A stretch of 64,000 nt of DNA from Flavobacterium lacisediminis (GCF_025909975.1 NZ_JAPCIO010000006.1:159624-223623); one strand, 5' to 3'. Numbered from the stretch's first letter, positions 10,367-19,996 are shown. Notes: a model not told the origin generated them from the sequence alone. Made by a program: numbers and translations.

Positions 10367-10519
10367 CGAATATTAAAGTGAAATTACATTTATTTTTTAA
10401 CAATACTAATTAATTTTAAGTGTTTTTTAAGGCAATTGTACGAGTATTTTTATATTTTGCAGTCTTTAAGCAACTATTTGATTTATTTGTCATCTAACTA
10501 TAAAACGGATTAATTCATT

Positions 10520-13339
10520 TTGAAATTTATAACTAAAATAATATTTCTCTTGTTTCCAATTCTGGTTATCTCTCAACATTCTTCTAGAATGACAGTTAGA
10601 GTTAACACAGAAGAAAAAACGTTGTTGATTAATCAGATTTTAACCTATAACAATACCAGTAATGATACTTTAAAACATATCATTTTAAACGATTGGAACA
10701 ATGCTTTTTCTTCAAAATCATCTGCTCTAGCAAAAAAATATTCTGATGAATTCGTGAGAGCCTTTCATTTAGCAACAGAAAAAGAAAGAGGCTACACAGA
10801 AATTAAAACTATAGTAGACCACAATTTTCAAGCAATAGATTGGAACCGACCAAAAGGAAAAGTAGATTTAATAAAATTAGAACTGAACCAACCTATTTTA
10901 CCATGTTCAAAACAAACCTTTACTCTTGTTTATTCGATAAAAATTCCAGATTCAAAATTCACTAAATATGGTTATGATAATGATGGTCGAATTACATTGA
11001 AAAATTGGTATTTAAATCCTTCTCGATTTGAGCATAAACAATTTATACAATACAGTAACGAAAATTTAGATGACATACCCAATGCTTTTTCTGATTTTGA
11101 AATTGAATTTGAATTACCTACAGATTATAATTTATCTAGTAATCTGGCTGAAATCAATTCATTTGAATTAATAAAAACTAAAAAAGTTGTACTTAACGCA
11201 AAAAACAAAACGGAAGCAGTCATTACAATACAACCTACAAACAGCTACCAAATCTATAAAAATGAAATTATTGAAGTAAGTTGTGGCATTGAAGACAATA
11301 AAGTAAAAGATATTGATAAAGCTATAATATTTGACAAAGTAAGCCGATTTACAGCTTCAAAATTAGGATTACCACTAACTTCAAAAATCTTAATTTCTCA
11401 GGAAGACTATGCACGCCAACCTTTTTATGGATTAAATCAATTACCTAGTTTTTTAAGTCCATTTTCTAATGAATTGATGTTTGAATTAAAATTTTTAAAA
11501 ACCTATTTAAACAATTATTTAAAAGAGAATCTAAATCTAAATCAAAGACGTGATTATTGGATTTATGACGGAATACAAATGTTTCTTTTGATGCAATATG
11601 CAGATGAATATTTTCCTGAATTAAAAATGACAGGAAACGTTGCTCATTTAAAAATTTTAAAATCTTATCATTTTATTAATTTAGATTTCAACCAACAATA
11701 CAACTATTTGTATATGTTGATGGCACGTAAAAATTTAGACCAACCGCTTAATGAACCTAAAAATCGCTTGATAAAATTCAATGAACAAATTGCTAGTAAA
11801 TACAGAGCTGGATTGAGTTTGAAATATTTAGACAGCTATTTAGGAAACGATATTGTTCACAGCTCTATTAAAGAATATATTCAAGAAAATCAATATTTTG
11901 GAACCAATTCCCGTCAGTTTGAGACTGTTTTAATAAAAAATAGCTCAAAAGATATTAATTGGTTTTTTAGAACCGTAATTGAAAAACGCGATTTAATCGA
12001 TTATAAATTTGGAAAAGTTACTAAAACCGAAGATTCTATTTCTGTAAACATCATCAATAAAACGAATACAAATGTCCCGATTTCATTATACCAATTAAAG
12101 GATAATAAAGTGATTAATAAAATGTGGTTGACAGAAATTAAAACCGATTCCACCATTGTAATTCCTAGATTAGAGGCTGATAAAATCACACTGAATTATA
12201 ACAATGAAGTTCCTGAATACAACTTAAGAAATAATTGGAAATCATTAAAAGGTTTTTTCTTTAACAATCGCCCTCTTAAATTTATCTTTTTTAAAGATTT
12301 AGAAGAACCTTATTACAATCAAATCTTCTATGTTCCAGAAGTAGAATTTAATATTTATGACGGAATTGCTTTGGGAATGCGAATCAATAATAAATCTATT
12401 TTAAATAAACCATTTACATTTAGCATAACTCCAATGTATTCAAGCAATACAGGTTCAATTGTTGGTAAATTATCAGCCATTGTAGATGACAATATTCGCG
12501 AAAATGGCAAGTTATACAATATTAGATACATGATTGCTGGAAGCCGTTTTCATTACACAAAAGATGCATTTTACACTAATTTTATCCCTATTATTCAATT
12601 TAGATTTAGAGATGAAAATTTTAGAGTTAATAAAAATGAATTTATTCAACTAAGACAAGTTTATGTAAACAGAGATAAATCGCCATTAGTAACCGATACG
12701 AATACTCAAAACTACAATATTTTCAATGCTAAATATGGAAATTATCAATCGGAAGGAACGAAACATTTTTCTTTACTAAACGATTTACAAATTGCCAGTT
12801 CATTTGGAAAAGTTTCAACAGAAATTCATTACCGAAAATTGTTTGAAAACAATCGTCAAATAAGTTTTAGATTTTTCGCAGGAGCATTTATGTACAAAAG
12901 TACAAATTCCGACTTTTTTAGCTTTGGATTAGACAGACCTAACGATTATATGTTTGACTATAACTTATTAGGAAGAAGCGAAACTACCGGAATTTTTAGT
13001 CAACAATATGTGTATGCAGAAGGTGGATTTAAATCTAAATTTGACACTCGATTTGCTAACCAATGGATGACCACGATTAACGGAACTTTCAATATTTGGA
13101 ATTGGATTCAAATTTATGGAGATGCAGGAATGCTAAAAAATAAATATGATAGCGCAAAATTTGTATATGATTCTGGTTTCCACTTTAATTTAGTTCCCGA
13201 TTATTTCGAACTTTTCTTACCTGTTTACTCTTCAAATGGTTTTGAACTTAATTCAAGAAATTATGGTGAAAAAATCCGTTTTGTAGTTACCTTAAGTCCA
13301 AAAATATTAGTTTCTCTATTTACCAGAAAATGGTTTTAA
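10520..13339 (+). CDS. M1-aminopeptidase-like protein lacking the zinc motif, fused to a C-terminal beta-barrel
   Basis: 939 aa with a TTG start at 10520. The signal peptide MKFITKIIFLLFPILVISQ begins exactly there, and the next in-frame ATG lies after it. The N-terminal half follows the M1 (gluzincin) layout: beta domain, a WIYDGIQMFLLMQYADEYFPE segment where M1 enzymes have WxxEGxA, and a helical segment AGLSLKYLDSYLGNDIV...IKEYIQ. No HExxH motif is present anywhere, so it is probably not an active metallopeptidase. The last ~330 residues are alternating, aromatic-rich strands ending in TRKWF, as expected of an outer-membrane barrel. No neighbour suggests a substrate. Confidence 0.7.
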   Translation: MKFITKIIFLLFPILVISQHSSRMTVRVNTEEKTLLINQILTYNNTSNDTLKHIILNDWNNAFSSKSSALAKKYSDEFVRAFHLATEKERGYTEIKTIVDHNFQAIDWNRPKGKVDLIKLELNQPILPCSKQTFTLVYSIKIPDSKFTKYGYDNDGRITLKNWYLNPSRFEHKQFIQYSNENLDDIPNAFSDFEIEFELPTDYNLSSNLAEINSFELIKTKKVVLNAKNKTEAVITIQPTNSYQIYKNEIIEVSCGIEDNKVKDIDKAIIFDKVSRFTASKLGLPLTSKILISQEDYARQPFYGLNQLPSFLSPFSNELMFELKFLKTYLNNYLKENLNLNQRRDYWIYDGIQMFLLMQYADEYFPELKMTGNVAHLKILKSYHFINLDFNQQYNYLYMLMARKNLDQPLNEPKNRLIKFNEQIASKYRAGLSLKYLDSYLGNDIVHSSIKEYIQENQYFGTNSRQFETVLIKNSSKDINWFFRTVIEKRDLIDYKFGKVTKTEDSISVNIINKTNTNVPISLYQLKDNKVINKMWLTEIKTDSTIVIPRLEADKITLNYNNEVPEYNLRNNWKSLKGFFFNNRPLKFIFFKDLEEPYYNQIFYVPEVEFNIYDGIALGMRINNKSILNKPFTFSITPMYSSNTGSIVGKLSAIVDDNIRENGKLYNIRYMIAGSRFHYTKDAFYTNFIPIIQFRFRDENFRVNKNEFIQLRQVYVNRDKSPLVTDTNTQNYNIFNAKYGNYQSEGTKHFSLLNDLQIASSFGKVSTEIHYRKLFENNRQISFRFFAGAFMYKSTNSDFFSFGLDRPNDYMFDYNLLGRSETTGIFSQQYVYAEGGFKSKFDTRFANQWMTTINGTFNIWNWIQIYGDAGMLKNKYDSAKFVYDSGFHFNLVPDYFELFLPVYSSNGFELNSRNYGEKIRFVVTLSPKILVSLFTRKWF

Positions 13340-13463
13340 TAGCTTTTTATCTATTTTTTTAACAATTCAACAATAAAAAATCATTTTTTAATAGATTCAT
13401 TGCGTTTTTCAAATTAAAACTATTGATAATTTAATAATAATTAAAAAAATATTGTCCCCCCTA

Positions 13464-13493
13464 TTGTTTTATAATTGGTTTTAATTAAATTTG
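13464..13493 (+). promoter_or_regulatory. Promoter of the E1 dehydrogenase gene
   Basis: TTG (13464-13466), 19 nt, then TAAATTTG (13486-13493). This fits the Bacteroidetes -33/-7 arrangement, and is the cleanest complete promoter in the window. Confidence 0.75.
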
Positions 13494-13522
13494 TTGAATT
13501 ATCAATTTCGTACAAACGGCTT

Positions 13523-15925
13523 ATGAAAACAGCAACAACATCGGAAGTAGTTTCTTTTGAAGATTTCAAAAAAGAAGTGATTAACGATTATAAAATCGCC
13601 CGAATCAGTAGAGAATGTAGTCTTCTTGGTAGAAAAGAAGTGCTTACAGGTAAAGCAAAATTCGGAATTTTTGGCGATGGTAAAGAGGTGCCTCAATTGG
13701 CATTAGCGAAAGCATTCCAAAACGGAGATTTCCGTTCTGGATACTATCGTGACCAAACCTTTATGATGGCAATTGGTGCTATGAATATCGAGCAATTCTT
13801 CGCTGGTTTATATGGTCATACTGATATTAATTTTGATCCAATGAGTGCTGGTCGTCAAATGGGCGGTCACTTTGCAACACATTCATTAGACGAAAACGGA
13901 AATTGGAAAAACTTAACCCAACAAAAAAATTCGAGTTCTGATATCTCTCCTACTGCTGGGCAAATGCCTCGTTTATTAGGATTGGCTCAGGCTTCAAAAA
14001 TATACAGAAATGTTTCTGGAATCAACCAAACCAACTTCTCCGAAAACGGAAACGAAGTAGCTTGGGGAACCATCGGAAATGCTTCAACTTCTGAAGGTTT
14101 ATTCTTCGAAACTATCAACGCTGCTGGTGTTTTACAAGTACCAATGGTAATGAGCGTTTGGGATGACGAATACGGAATTTCAGTTCACGCACGTCATCAA
14201 ACAACAAAAGAAAACATCTCAGAAATCTTAAAAGGTTTCCAACGTGATGAAGAAAATAACGGTTACGAAATTTTACGCGTTAAAGGTTGGGATTACCCTG
14301 CTTTAGTAGAAACGTACCAAAAAGCATCGCAAATTGCACGCGAAGAACACGTTCCAGTTTTAGTTCACGTAAGCGAATTAACGCAACCGCAAGGTCACTC
14401 AACTTCTGGAAGTCATGAGCGTTACAAAAATGCAGAACGTTTGGCTTGGGAAGCAGAATTTGACTGTGTAGCTAAAATGAAAACTTGGTTAATCGATAAC
14501 AATATCGCTACTTCTGAAGAATTAGATGAGATTGACAACCAAGCAAAAAAAGACGTTTTAGAAGGTAAAAAAGCAGCTTGGACTAACTTTACTGCACCAA
14601 CAAAAGCGGAACAACAAGAATTAGTTGGTTTATTAAATACAATCGCTTCACAAAGTGAAAACAAAGTATTTATCGAGAAAATTGCTAACGATGTTGCGTC
14701 AATAAAAGAACCAATTCGTAAAGATATTTTAGTGGCAGCTCGTAAAGTGTTGCGCATGATTATCAAAGAAAATACACTTGCTACTTTAGCTACTTGGATT
14801 GAAAATTATACGGAGAAAATCCAACCAAAATTCAGTTCGCACTTATTTTCTCAATCGGATAAAACCGTTTTAAAATCAAAAGAAGTAGCTCCAACCTATG
14901 ATGCAACTGCTGAAGACGTAGATGCGCGTTTGGTGTTAAGAGATAACTTTGATGCTATCTTCTCAAAATATCCAGAAACCTTGATTTTTGGTGAAGATTC
15001 AGGAAACATTGGTGACGTAAACCAAGGTTTGGAAGGCATGCAAGAAAAATACGGAGAATTACGCGTTGCCGATGTGGGAATTCGTGAAGCTACTATTTTA
15101 GGTCAAGGAATCGGTATGGCAATGAGAGGATTGCGTCCAATTGCTGAAATTCAATATTTAGATTATTTGTTGTACGCTATTCAAATCATGAGTGATGATT
15201 TAGCTACATTACAATACAGAACAGCGGGACGTCAAAAAGCACCGTTAATCATCAGAACTCGTGGTCACCGTTTAGAAGGCGTTTGGCATTCAGGTTCTCC
15301 AATGGGAATGATTATTAATGCAATCAGAGGAATTCACGTTTTAGTTCCAAGAAACATGACCAAAGCAGCTGGTTTTTACAACACCTTATTAGAAACTGAC
15401 GAACCTGCATTAGTTGTAGAATGTTTGAACGGTTACCGTTTGAAAGAAAAAATGCCAACGAATTTAGGTGAATTCAAAACACCTATTGGAGTAGTTGAGA
15501 CTATCAAAACAGGAACTGATATTACGTTAGTTTCTTACGGTTCAACATTACGTTTGGTAGAACAAGCAGCAAACGAATTAGAATCGGTTGGAATTAGCGC
15601 TGAAATTATTGATATTCAATCGTTATTGCCTTTTGATATTAATCATGATATTGTGAAATCGGTAGCAAAAACGAATCGTTTATTAGTAATTGACGAAGAC
15701 GTTCCTGGTGGAGCAAGTGCATACATTTTACAAGAAATTGTTGAGAACCAAAAAGCCTACCAACATTTAGATAGCGCACCGCAAACATTGGCTTCAAAAG
15801 CACACCGTCCTGCTTATGGAACCGATGGAGATTACTTCTCAAAACCTTCAACAGAAGACATTTTTGAGAGAGTGTATGCGATTATGAATGAGGCAAATCC
15901 AACAAAATATCCAAATTTGTATTAA
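13523..15925 (+). CDS. 2-oxoacid (branched-chain type) dehydrogenase E1, fused alpha and beta subunits
   Basis: 800 aa from ATG 13523. The alpha half carries the thiamine-diphosphate region (GTIGNASTSEGLFFETINAAG, where the classical GDG reads IGN) and the QGHSTSGSHERY loop. The beta half begins near residue 480 with LVLRDNFDAIF, followed by GEDSGNIGDVNQG, EIQYLDYLLYAIQIMSDDLAT and the C-terminal transketolase domain (TLVSYGSTLRLV). The one-chain alpha/beta form is common in Bacteroidetes; it decarboxylates branched-chain 2-oxoacids or pyruvate with separately encoded E2/E3. The upstream 16 codons are excluded because they contain the -7 box. Confidence 0.88.
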   Translation: MKTATTSEVVSFEDFKKEVINDYKIARISRECSLLGRKEVLTGKAKFGIFGDGKEVPQLALAKAFQNGDFRSGYYRDQTFMMAIGAMNIEQFFAGLYGHTDINFDPMSAGRQMGGHFATHSLDENGNWKNLTQQKNSSSDISPTAGQMPRLLGLAQASKIYRNVSGINQTNFSENGNEVAWGTIGNASTSEGLFFETINAAGVLQVPMVMSVWDDEYGISVHARHQTTKENISEILKGFQRDEENNGYEILRVKGWDYPALVETYQKASQIAREEHVPVLVHVSELTQPQGHSTSGSHERYKNAERLAWEAEFDCVAKMKTWLIDNNIATSEELDEIDNQAKKDVLEGKKAAWTNFTAPTKAEQQELVGLLNTIASQSENKVFIEKIANDVASIKEPIRKDILVAARKVLRMIIKENTLATLATWIENYTEKIQPKFSSHLFSQSDKTVLKSKEVAPTYDATAEDVDARLVLRDNFDAIFSKYPETLIFGEDSGNIGDVNQGLEGMQEKYGELRVADVGIREATILGQGIGMAMRGLRPIAEIQYLDYLLYAIQIMSDDLATLQYRTAGRQKAPLIIRTRGHRLEGVWHSGSPMGMIINAIRGIHVLVPRNMTKAAGFYNTLLETDEPALVVECLNGYRLKEKMPTNLGEFKTPIGVVETIKTGTDITLVSYGSTLRLVEQAANELESVGISAEIIDIQSLLPFDINHDIVKSVAKTNRLLVIDEDVPGGASAYILQEIVENQKAYQHLDSAPQTLASKAHRPAYGTDGDYFSKPSTEDIFERVYAIMNEANPTKYPNLY

Positions 15926-15930
15926 AAAAT

Positions 15931-15962
15931 TTGTTTATTCGAAAATTAATTAGAAATATTTG
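15931..15962 (+). promoter_or_regulatory. Candidate promoter of the trp operon
   Basis: TTG (15931-15933), 21 nt, then AATATTTG (15955-15962), one mismatch from TAnnTTTG. It lies just before the leader peptide, as an attenuated operon requires. Confidence 0.5.
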
Positions 15963-15980
15963 CAACATACAATTAAGAAA

Positions 15981-16037
15981 ATGATTTCAATTTTAAACAA
16001 TACTTGGTGGTGGTCTAACTTACGTCGAACTTCGTGA
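15981..16037 (+). CDS. trpL: trp leader peptide
   Basis: An 18-residue open frame, MISILNNTWWWSNLRRTS, ending in TGA. Residues 9-11 are three Trp in a row, which is extremely unlikely by chance this close to trpE. It has no expected function as a protein; its translation senses charged tRNA-Trp. Confidence 0.88.
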   Translation: MISILNNTWWWSNLRRTS

Positions 16038-16078
16038 GCGAAACCTGCTATAGTATAATTTAAAACCAAATACATAGA

Positions 16079-16110
16079 AAAGGCTTGTCAATCACGACAA
16101 GCCTTTTTTT
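16079..16110 (+). terminator. trp attenuator terminator
   Basis: AAAGGCTTGTC (16079-16089) pairs with GACAAGCCTTT (16096-16106) around a 6-nt loop, followed by a T-run. It ends about 20 nt before the trpE start. Confidence 0.9.
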
Positions 16111-16131
16111 ATTGCCAAAAATTAAACAAAT

Positions 16132-17532
16132 ATGAAAAAATACAAGTTACATACCAATTACAAACAAATTCTAGCCGACACCATTACGCCTGTGAGTGTT
16201 TATTTGAAAATTCGCGATAAATTTCCAAATAGCATCTTGCTAGAAAGTTCTGATTATCATGCGAATGACAACAGTTTTTCATACATCTGTTTCAATCCGA
16301 TAGCTTCTATTAAGGTAGAAAATCAAAAAATTGAAACGAATTTCCCTGATGGATTTTCAGAGATTATTCCAATTGATTCTGGTGTTAACGTGGCTAAAGA
16401 AATCGAAAATTTCTCTAATCAATTTCAAACAGAAAAGTCAGATTTTAAATTCATCACGCAAGGATTATTTGGCTATTTAGCTTATGATGCGATTCAATAT
16501 TTTGAAAAAGTTTCGATTGCAAAAAAATCAATAGAAAACGAAATTCCCGAAATCTTTTACGCTGTTTATCAAAACATTATTGCTATTAATCATTTCAAAA
16601 ACGAAGCGTATTTATTTTGTCATAGTTTTGATGGAAGCAATAATATCGCTGAAATTGAACAATTATTACAATCGAAAAACTTTGCTTCCTTTTCGTTTCA
16701 AAAATCAGGAAACGGAACTTCAAACTTAACCGATGATGAATTCAAAAACTACGTTTCGTTAGCCAAAAAACATTGCTTACGTGGTGATGTTTTTCAATTG
16801 GTGTTATCTCGAAGATTTTCACAAGATTTCAAAGGCGATGAATTCAATGTGTATCGTGCTTTACGAAGTATAAATCCTTCACCGTATTTGTTCTTTTTCG
16901 ATTATGGAAATTTCAAAATATTCGGTTCATCGCCCGAAGCGCAATTGGTAATCAAAAATAATTTCGCCGAAATTCATCCTATCGCAGGAACATTCAAACG
17001 TACCGGAAACGACGAACAAGATGCCGAATTAGCTAAAAAATTAGGCGAAGATTCTAAAGAAAACAGCGAACATGTCATGTTGGTCGATTTAGCAAGAAAC
17101 GATTTAAGCCGAAGTTGTAACGAAGTAAAAGTAGATAAATACAAGGAAGTCCAATTTTTCTCTCACGTGATTCATTTGGTGTCAAAAGTATCAGGAAAAT
17201 TAAAAGAAAATCATACTTTTATGGAGTTGGTAGCCAAAACATTCCCAGCCGGAACATTAACCGGAGCACCAAAAATAAAAGCCATGCAATTAATAGAAAA
17301 CATTGAGAAAACCAACAGAAGTTTCTATGGTGGTGCTATCGGAGTTTTAGATTTTGAAGGCAACTTTAATCACGCTATTATGATTCGTTCTTTTTTGAGT
17401 AAAAATCACACCTTACACTTTCAAGCTGGAGCCGGAATTGTAGAAAGTTCATCAGAAGAAAACGAAATGCAAGAAGTATACAACAAATTGGGCGCTTTGC
17501 AAAAAGCTTTAGATTTAGCAGAAAACATATAA
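16132..17532 (+). CDS. trpE: Anthranilate synthase component I
   Basis: 466 aa. Chorismate-binding enzyme that makes anthranilate with TrpG. Conserved segments include FGSSPEAQLV, PIAGTFKRTGND, DLARNDLSRSC, TFPAGTLTGAPKIKAMQ, FYGGAIGVLDFEGN and QAGAGIVESSSEENE. The N-terminal region has the LLESSDYHANDNSFSYIC stretch, the position where feedback-inhibited TrpE proteins bind tryptophan (LLES). First gene of the trp operon, controlled by the attenuator in front. PabB is the closest alternative; the position and partner genes make TrpE clear. Confidence 0.95.
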   Translation: MKKYKLHTNYKQILADTITPVSVYLKIRDKFPNSILLESSDYHANDNSFSYICFNPIASIKVENQKIETNFPDGFSEIIPIDSGVNVAKEIENFSNQFQTEKSDFKFITQGLFGYLAYDAIQYFEKVSIAKKSIENEIPEIFYAVYQNIIAINHFKNEAYLFCHSFDGSNNIAEIEQLLQSKNFASFSFQKSGNGTSNLTDDEFKNYVSLAKKHCLRGDVFQLVLSRRFSQDFKGDEFNVYRALRSINPSPYLFFFDYGNFKIFGSSPEAQLVIKNNFAEIHPIAGTFKRTGNDEQDAELAKKLGEDSKENSEHVMLVDLARNDLSRSCNEVKVDKYKEVQFFSHVIHLVSKVSGKLKENHTFMELVAKTFPAGTLTGAPKIKAMQLIENIEKTNRSFYGGAIGVLDFEGNFNHAIMIRSFLSKNHTLHFQAGAGIVESSSEENEMQEVYNKLGALQKALDLAENI

Positions 17533-17536
17533 AAAG

Positions 17537-17583
17537 GTTTCAAGTTTCAGGTTTCAGGTTAATTGGAACTTGAAACTTGAAAC
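17537..17583 (+). repeat. Inverted repeat in the trpE-trpG spacer
   Basis: GTTTCAAGTTTCA (17537-17549) is the exact reverse complement of TGAAACTTGAAAC (17571-17583). The arms are built from the short word GTTTCA(A/G). In RNA this is a stable hairpin inside the operon without a T-run, so it is more likely an inserted intergenic repeat or processing site than a terminator. Confidence 0.8.
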
Positions 17584-17607
17584 AAAAAAAACATGAAACA
17601 AAAAAAC

Positions 17608-18171
17608 ATGAAAATAGCAGTTATAGACAATTACGATAGTTTTACATACAATTTAGTCCACTATTTAGAGGATTTGAATGCGAATGTAACCGTTTTCAGA
17701 AACGATGAATTTGAATTGAATGAATTAGAAAAGTTCGATAAAATTCTACTTTCGCCAGGACCAGGAATTCCTGATGAAGCGGGTTTGTTGAAAGAGGTAA
17801 TCAAAAAATATGCTACTACTAAAAGTATTTTCGGAGTTTGCTTAGGATTACAAGCTATAGGAGAAGTTTTCGGCGGCACTTTAACCAACTTAGAAAAAGT
17901 CTATCATGGTGTAGCTACAAAAGTCACAAAAACCGAAGACGACTTCATTTTTAATAATTTACCAAACGAATTTGAAGTTGGGCGCTACCATTCTTGGGTA
18001 GTTTCAAATGAAAACCTTCCGGCTGAATTAATCGTAACTTCTACTGATAAAAATGGTCAAATTATGTCGATGAAACACGCACATTTTGATATTCGTGGTG
18101 TTCAATATCATCCTGAAAGTGTTTTAACACCTTACGGAAAAAAAATCTTAGAAAATTGGCTTTTGAATTAG
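17608..18171 (+). CDS. trpG: Anthranilate synthase component II (glutamine amidotransferase)
   Basis: 187 aa from ATG 17608. Class I glutamine amidotransferase supplying ammonia to TrpE. The nucleophile is Cys78 in FGVCLGLQAIG, and the His168/Glu170 pair is in GVQYHPES; the LLSPGPGIPDEAG loop is present. Five codons upstream there is another in-frame ATG (17593). The stretch acATGaaacaaaaaa is duplicated here, so the second ATG, giving the standard MKIAVIDNYDSF start, is preferred. Confidence 0.93.
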   Translation: MKIAVIDNYDSFTYNLVHYLEDLNANVTVFRNDEFELNELEKFDKILLSPGPGIPDEAGLLKEVIKKYATTKSIFGVCLGLQAIGEVFGGTLTNLEKVYHGVATKVTKTEDDFIFNNLPNEFEVGRYHSWVVSNENLPAELIVTSTDKNGQIMSMKHAHFDIRGVQYHPESVLTPYGKKILENWLLN

Positions 18172-18215
18172 TTGTCAATATTCAGTAATAAGTGTTCAGT
18201 AAATAAAAAATCCAA

Positions 18216-19208
18216 ATGAAAAATATATTAAATCGATTAATTCAACACGAAATCTTAACTAAAGAAGAAGCTAAAGACGTTTTGGTCAATATTTCTTCTG
18301 GAAGTTATAATCCAAGTCAAATTGCGGCTTTTATGACCGTTTACATGATGCGAAGTATAACCATTGAAGAATTAGCAGGTTTCCGTGAAGCTTTGCTAGA
18401 ATTGTGCATTCCAGTTGATTTTTCAGCATATAATACTATCGATTTGTGTGGAACTGGAGGCGATGGAAAAGACACTTTTAACATTTCTACTTTAGCTTCA
18501 TTCATTGTAGCTGGAGCTGGAATTAAAGTTGCGAAACACGGAAATTATGGCGTTTCCTCTATTTCGGGATCGAGTAATGTGATGGAAAAAATGGGTGTGA
18601 AATTTACTAACGATTCTGATTTCCTAACCAAATCCATCGAAGAAACAAATATTGCTATTTTGCACGCACCACTCTTCCATCCGGCTATGAAAAATGTAGG
18701 TCCGATTCGAAAAGAATTAGGTGTGAAAACGTTTTTTAATATGTTGGGTCCAATGGTAAATCCATCATTTCCAAAAAATCAAATGGTTGGTGTTTTTAGT
18801 TTAGAATTGGCTAGAATGTATGCCTATTTGTACCAAAATACTGAAACCAACTACTCTATTTTACATGGATTAAGCGGCTTTGACGAAGTTTCATTGACTG
18901 ATGAAGTGAAAATTATATCCAATACATCTGAACAAATTTTAAAACCATCGGATTTCAAATTACCCGAATGCCGATTAGAAACCATCAAAGGTGGAACAAC
19001 CGTTGATGAATCAGCTAAAATTTTCTACGACGTCATTTCTGGAAAAGGAACAACAGCTCAAAATAATGTAGTTTGTGCTAATGCAGCCATCGCCATTCAA
19101 ACTGTTGAAAAATCGAATTATGATGAAGCTTTAGCAAAAGCGCAAGAAAGCTTAGTTAGCGGAAAAGCATTAGAAAAAATGAAAAAATTAATCGAAATAA
19201 GTAACTAA
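18216..19208 (+). CDS. trpD: Anthranilate phosphoribosyltransferase
   Basis: 330 aa. Transfers the phosphoribosyl group of PRPP to anthranilate. The motifs DLCGTGGDGKDTFNIST (PRPP/metal site), KHGNYGVSSISGSSNVME and HGLSGFDEVSLT are all standard. The start is the ATG at 18216, 44 nt after trpG. Confidence 0.95.
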   Translation: MKNILNRLIQHEILTKEEAKDVLVNISSGSYNPSQIAAFMTVYMMRSITIEELAGFREALLELCIPVDFSAYNTIDLCGTGGDGKDTFNISTLASFIVAGAGIKVAKHGNYGVSSISGSSNVMEKMGVKFTNDSDFLTKSIEETNIAILHAPLFHPAMKNVGPIRKELGVKTFFNMLGPMVNPSFPKNQMVGVFSLELARMYAYLYQNTETNYSILHGLSGFDEVSLTDEVKIISNTSEQILKPSDFKLPECRLETIKGGTTVDESAKIFYDVISGKGTTAQNNVVCANAAIAIQTVEKSNYDEALAKAQESLVSGKALEKMKKLIEISN

Positions 19209-19210
19209 TC

Positions 19211-19996
19211 ATGAACATTTTAGATAAAATAATCATCGATAAAAAACGTGAAGTCGAACTAAAGAAAAGCATCATTCCCGTTTCGCAATTAGAAGCTTCT
19301 GTTTTATTCAATTCTCGAACCTATTCATTGAGTAAGTTATTAAAAAACAGCTTTTCAGGAATTATTGCGGAGCACAAACGTCGTTCGCCATCAAAAGCCA
19401 TTATTAATAACAATCATTCAGTTGAAGATGTAGTTTTAGGATACCAAAATGCGGGAGTTTGCGGAATTTCGGTTTTGACAGATGCTAAATATTTTGGTGG
19501 AAGTTTGGATGATTTGTTATTAGCAAAAGCTTCAGTAAATATTCCATTATTACGAAAAGAATTCATTGTAGATGAATACCAAATTTTAGAAGCCAAAGCC
19601 CACGGAGCCGATGTAATCCTATTAATTGCAGCGGTTTTAACTCGAAAAGAAATCAAACAACTTTCAGAATTTGCACATAGTTTAGGTTTAGAAGTATTGT
19701 TAGAAGTACATAATTTAGAAGAATTAGAAACAGCCATAATGCCAAGTTTAGATATGATTGGTGTTAACAATCGTAATTTAAAATCCTTTGAAGTGAGTTT
19801 AGATTATAGTAAAGAATTAGCTTCTAAAATTCCAGACGAATTTGTAAAAGTATCAGAAAGTGGGATTAGTTCTTTTGAAGCAGTAAAAGAATTACAAAAA
19901 TATGGTTATCAAGGCTTTTTAATGGGTGAACATTTCATGAAAACAGAAAATCCTGGTTCGGAAGCCCAAAGATTCATTCAAAAATTAGTGATATGA
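19211..19996 (+). CDS. trpC: Indole-3-glycerol phosphate synthase
   Basis: 261 aa TIM barrel. The family segments IIAEHKRRSPSKA, SVLTDAKYFGGSLDDL, LLRKEFIVDEYQILEA, GVNNRNLKSFEV and VSESGISS are present with their catalytic Lys and Glu residues. It starts 2 nt after trpD and its stop overlaps the trpF start by 4 nt (ATGA), which implies coupled translation. Not fused to TrpF, unlike the E. coli enzyme. Confidence 0.95.
   Translation: MNILDKIIIDKKREVELKKSIIPVSQLEASVLFNSRTYSLSKLLKNSFSGIIAEHKRRSPSKAIINNNHSVEDVVLGYQNAGVCGISVLTDAKYFGGSLDDLLLAKASVNIPLLRKEFIVDEYQILEAKAHGADVILLIAAVLTRKEIKQLSEFAHSLGLEVLLEVHNLEELETAIMPSLDMIGVNNRNLKSFEVSLDYSKELASKIPDEFVKVSESGISSFEAVKELQKYGYQGFLMGEHFMKTENPGSEAQRFIQKLVI

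Larger units (their letters stand above)
15966..16110 (+). ncRNA. trp operon attenuator leader (Bacteroid-trp type)
   Basis: The leader holds a short open frame with three consecutive TGG codons, then about 40 nt, then a strong terminator just before trpE. This matches the Bacteroid-trp leader class described for Bacteroidetes. When Trp-tRNA is scarce the ribosome should stall on the Trp codons and prevent the terminator from forming. I could not identify the alternative antiterminator pairing by eye. Confidence 0.85.

Noticed and set aside
14422..14766. 114-codon antisense frame within the E1 gene
   Set aside because: Lies wholly within a strongly conserved coding region and has no independent support.
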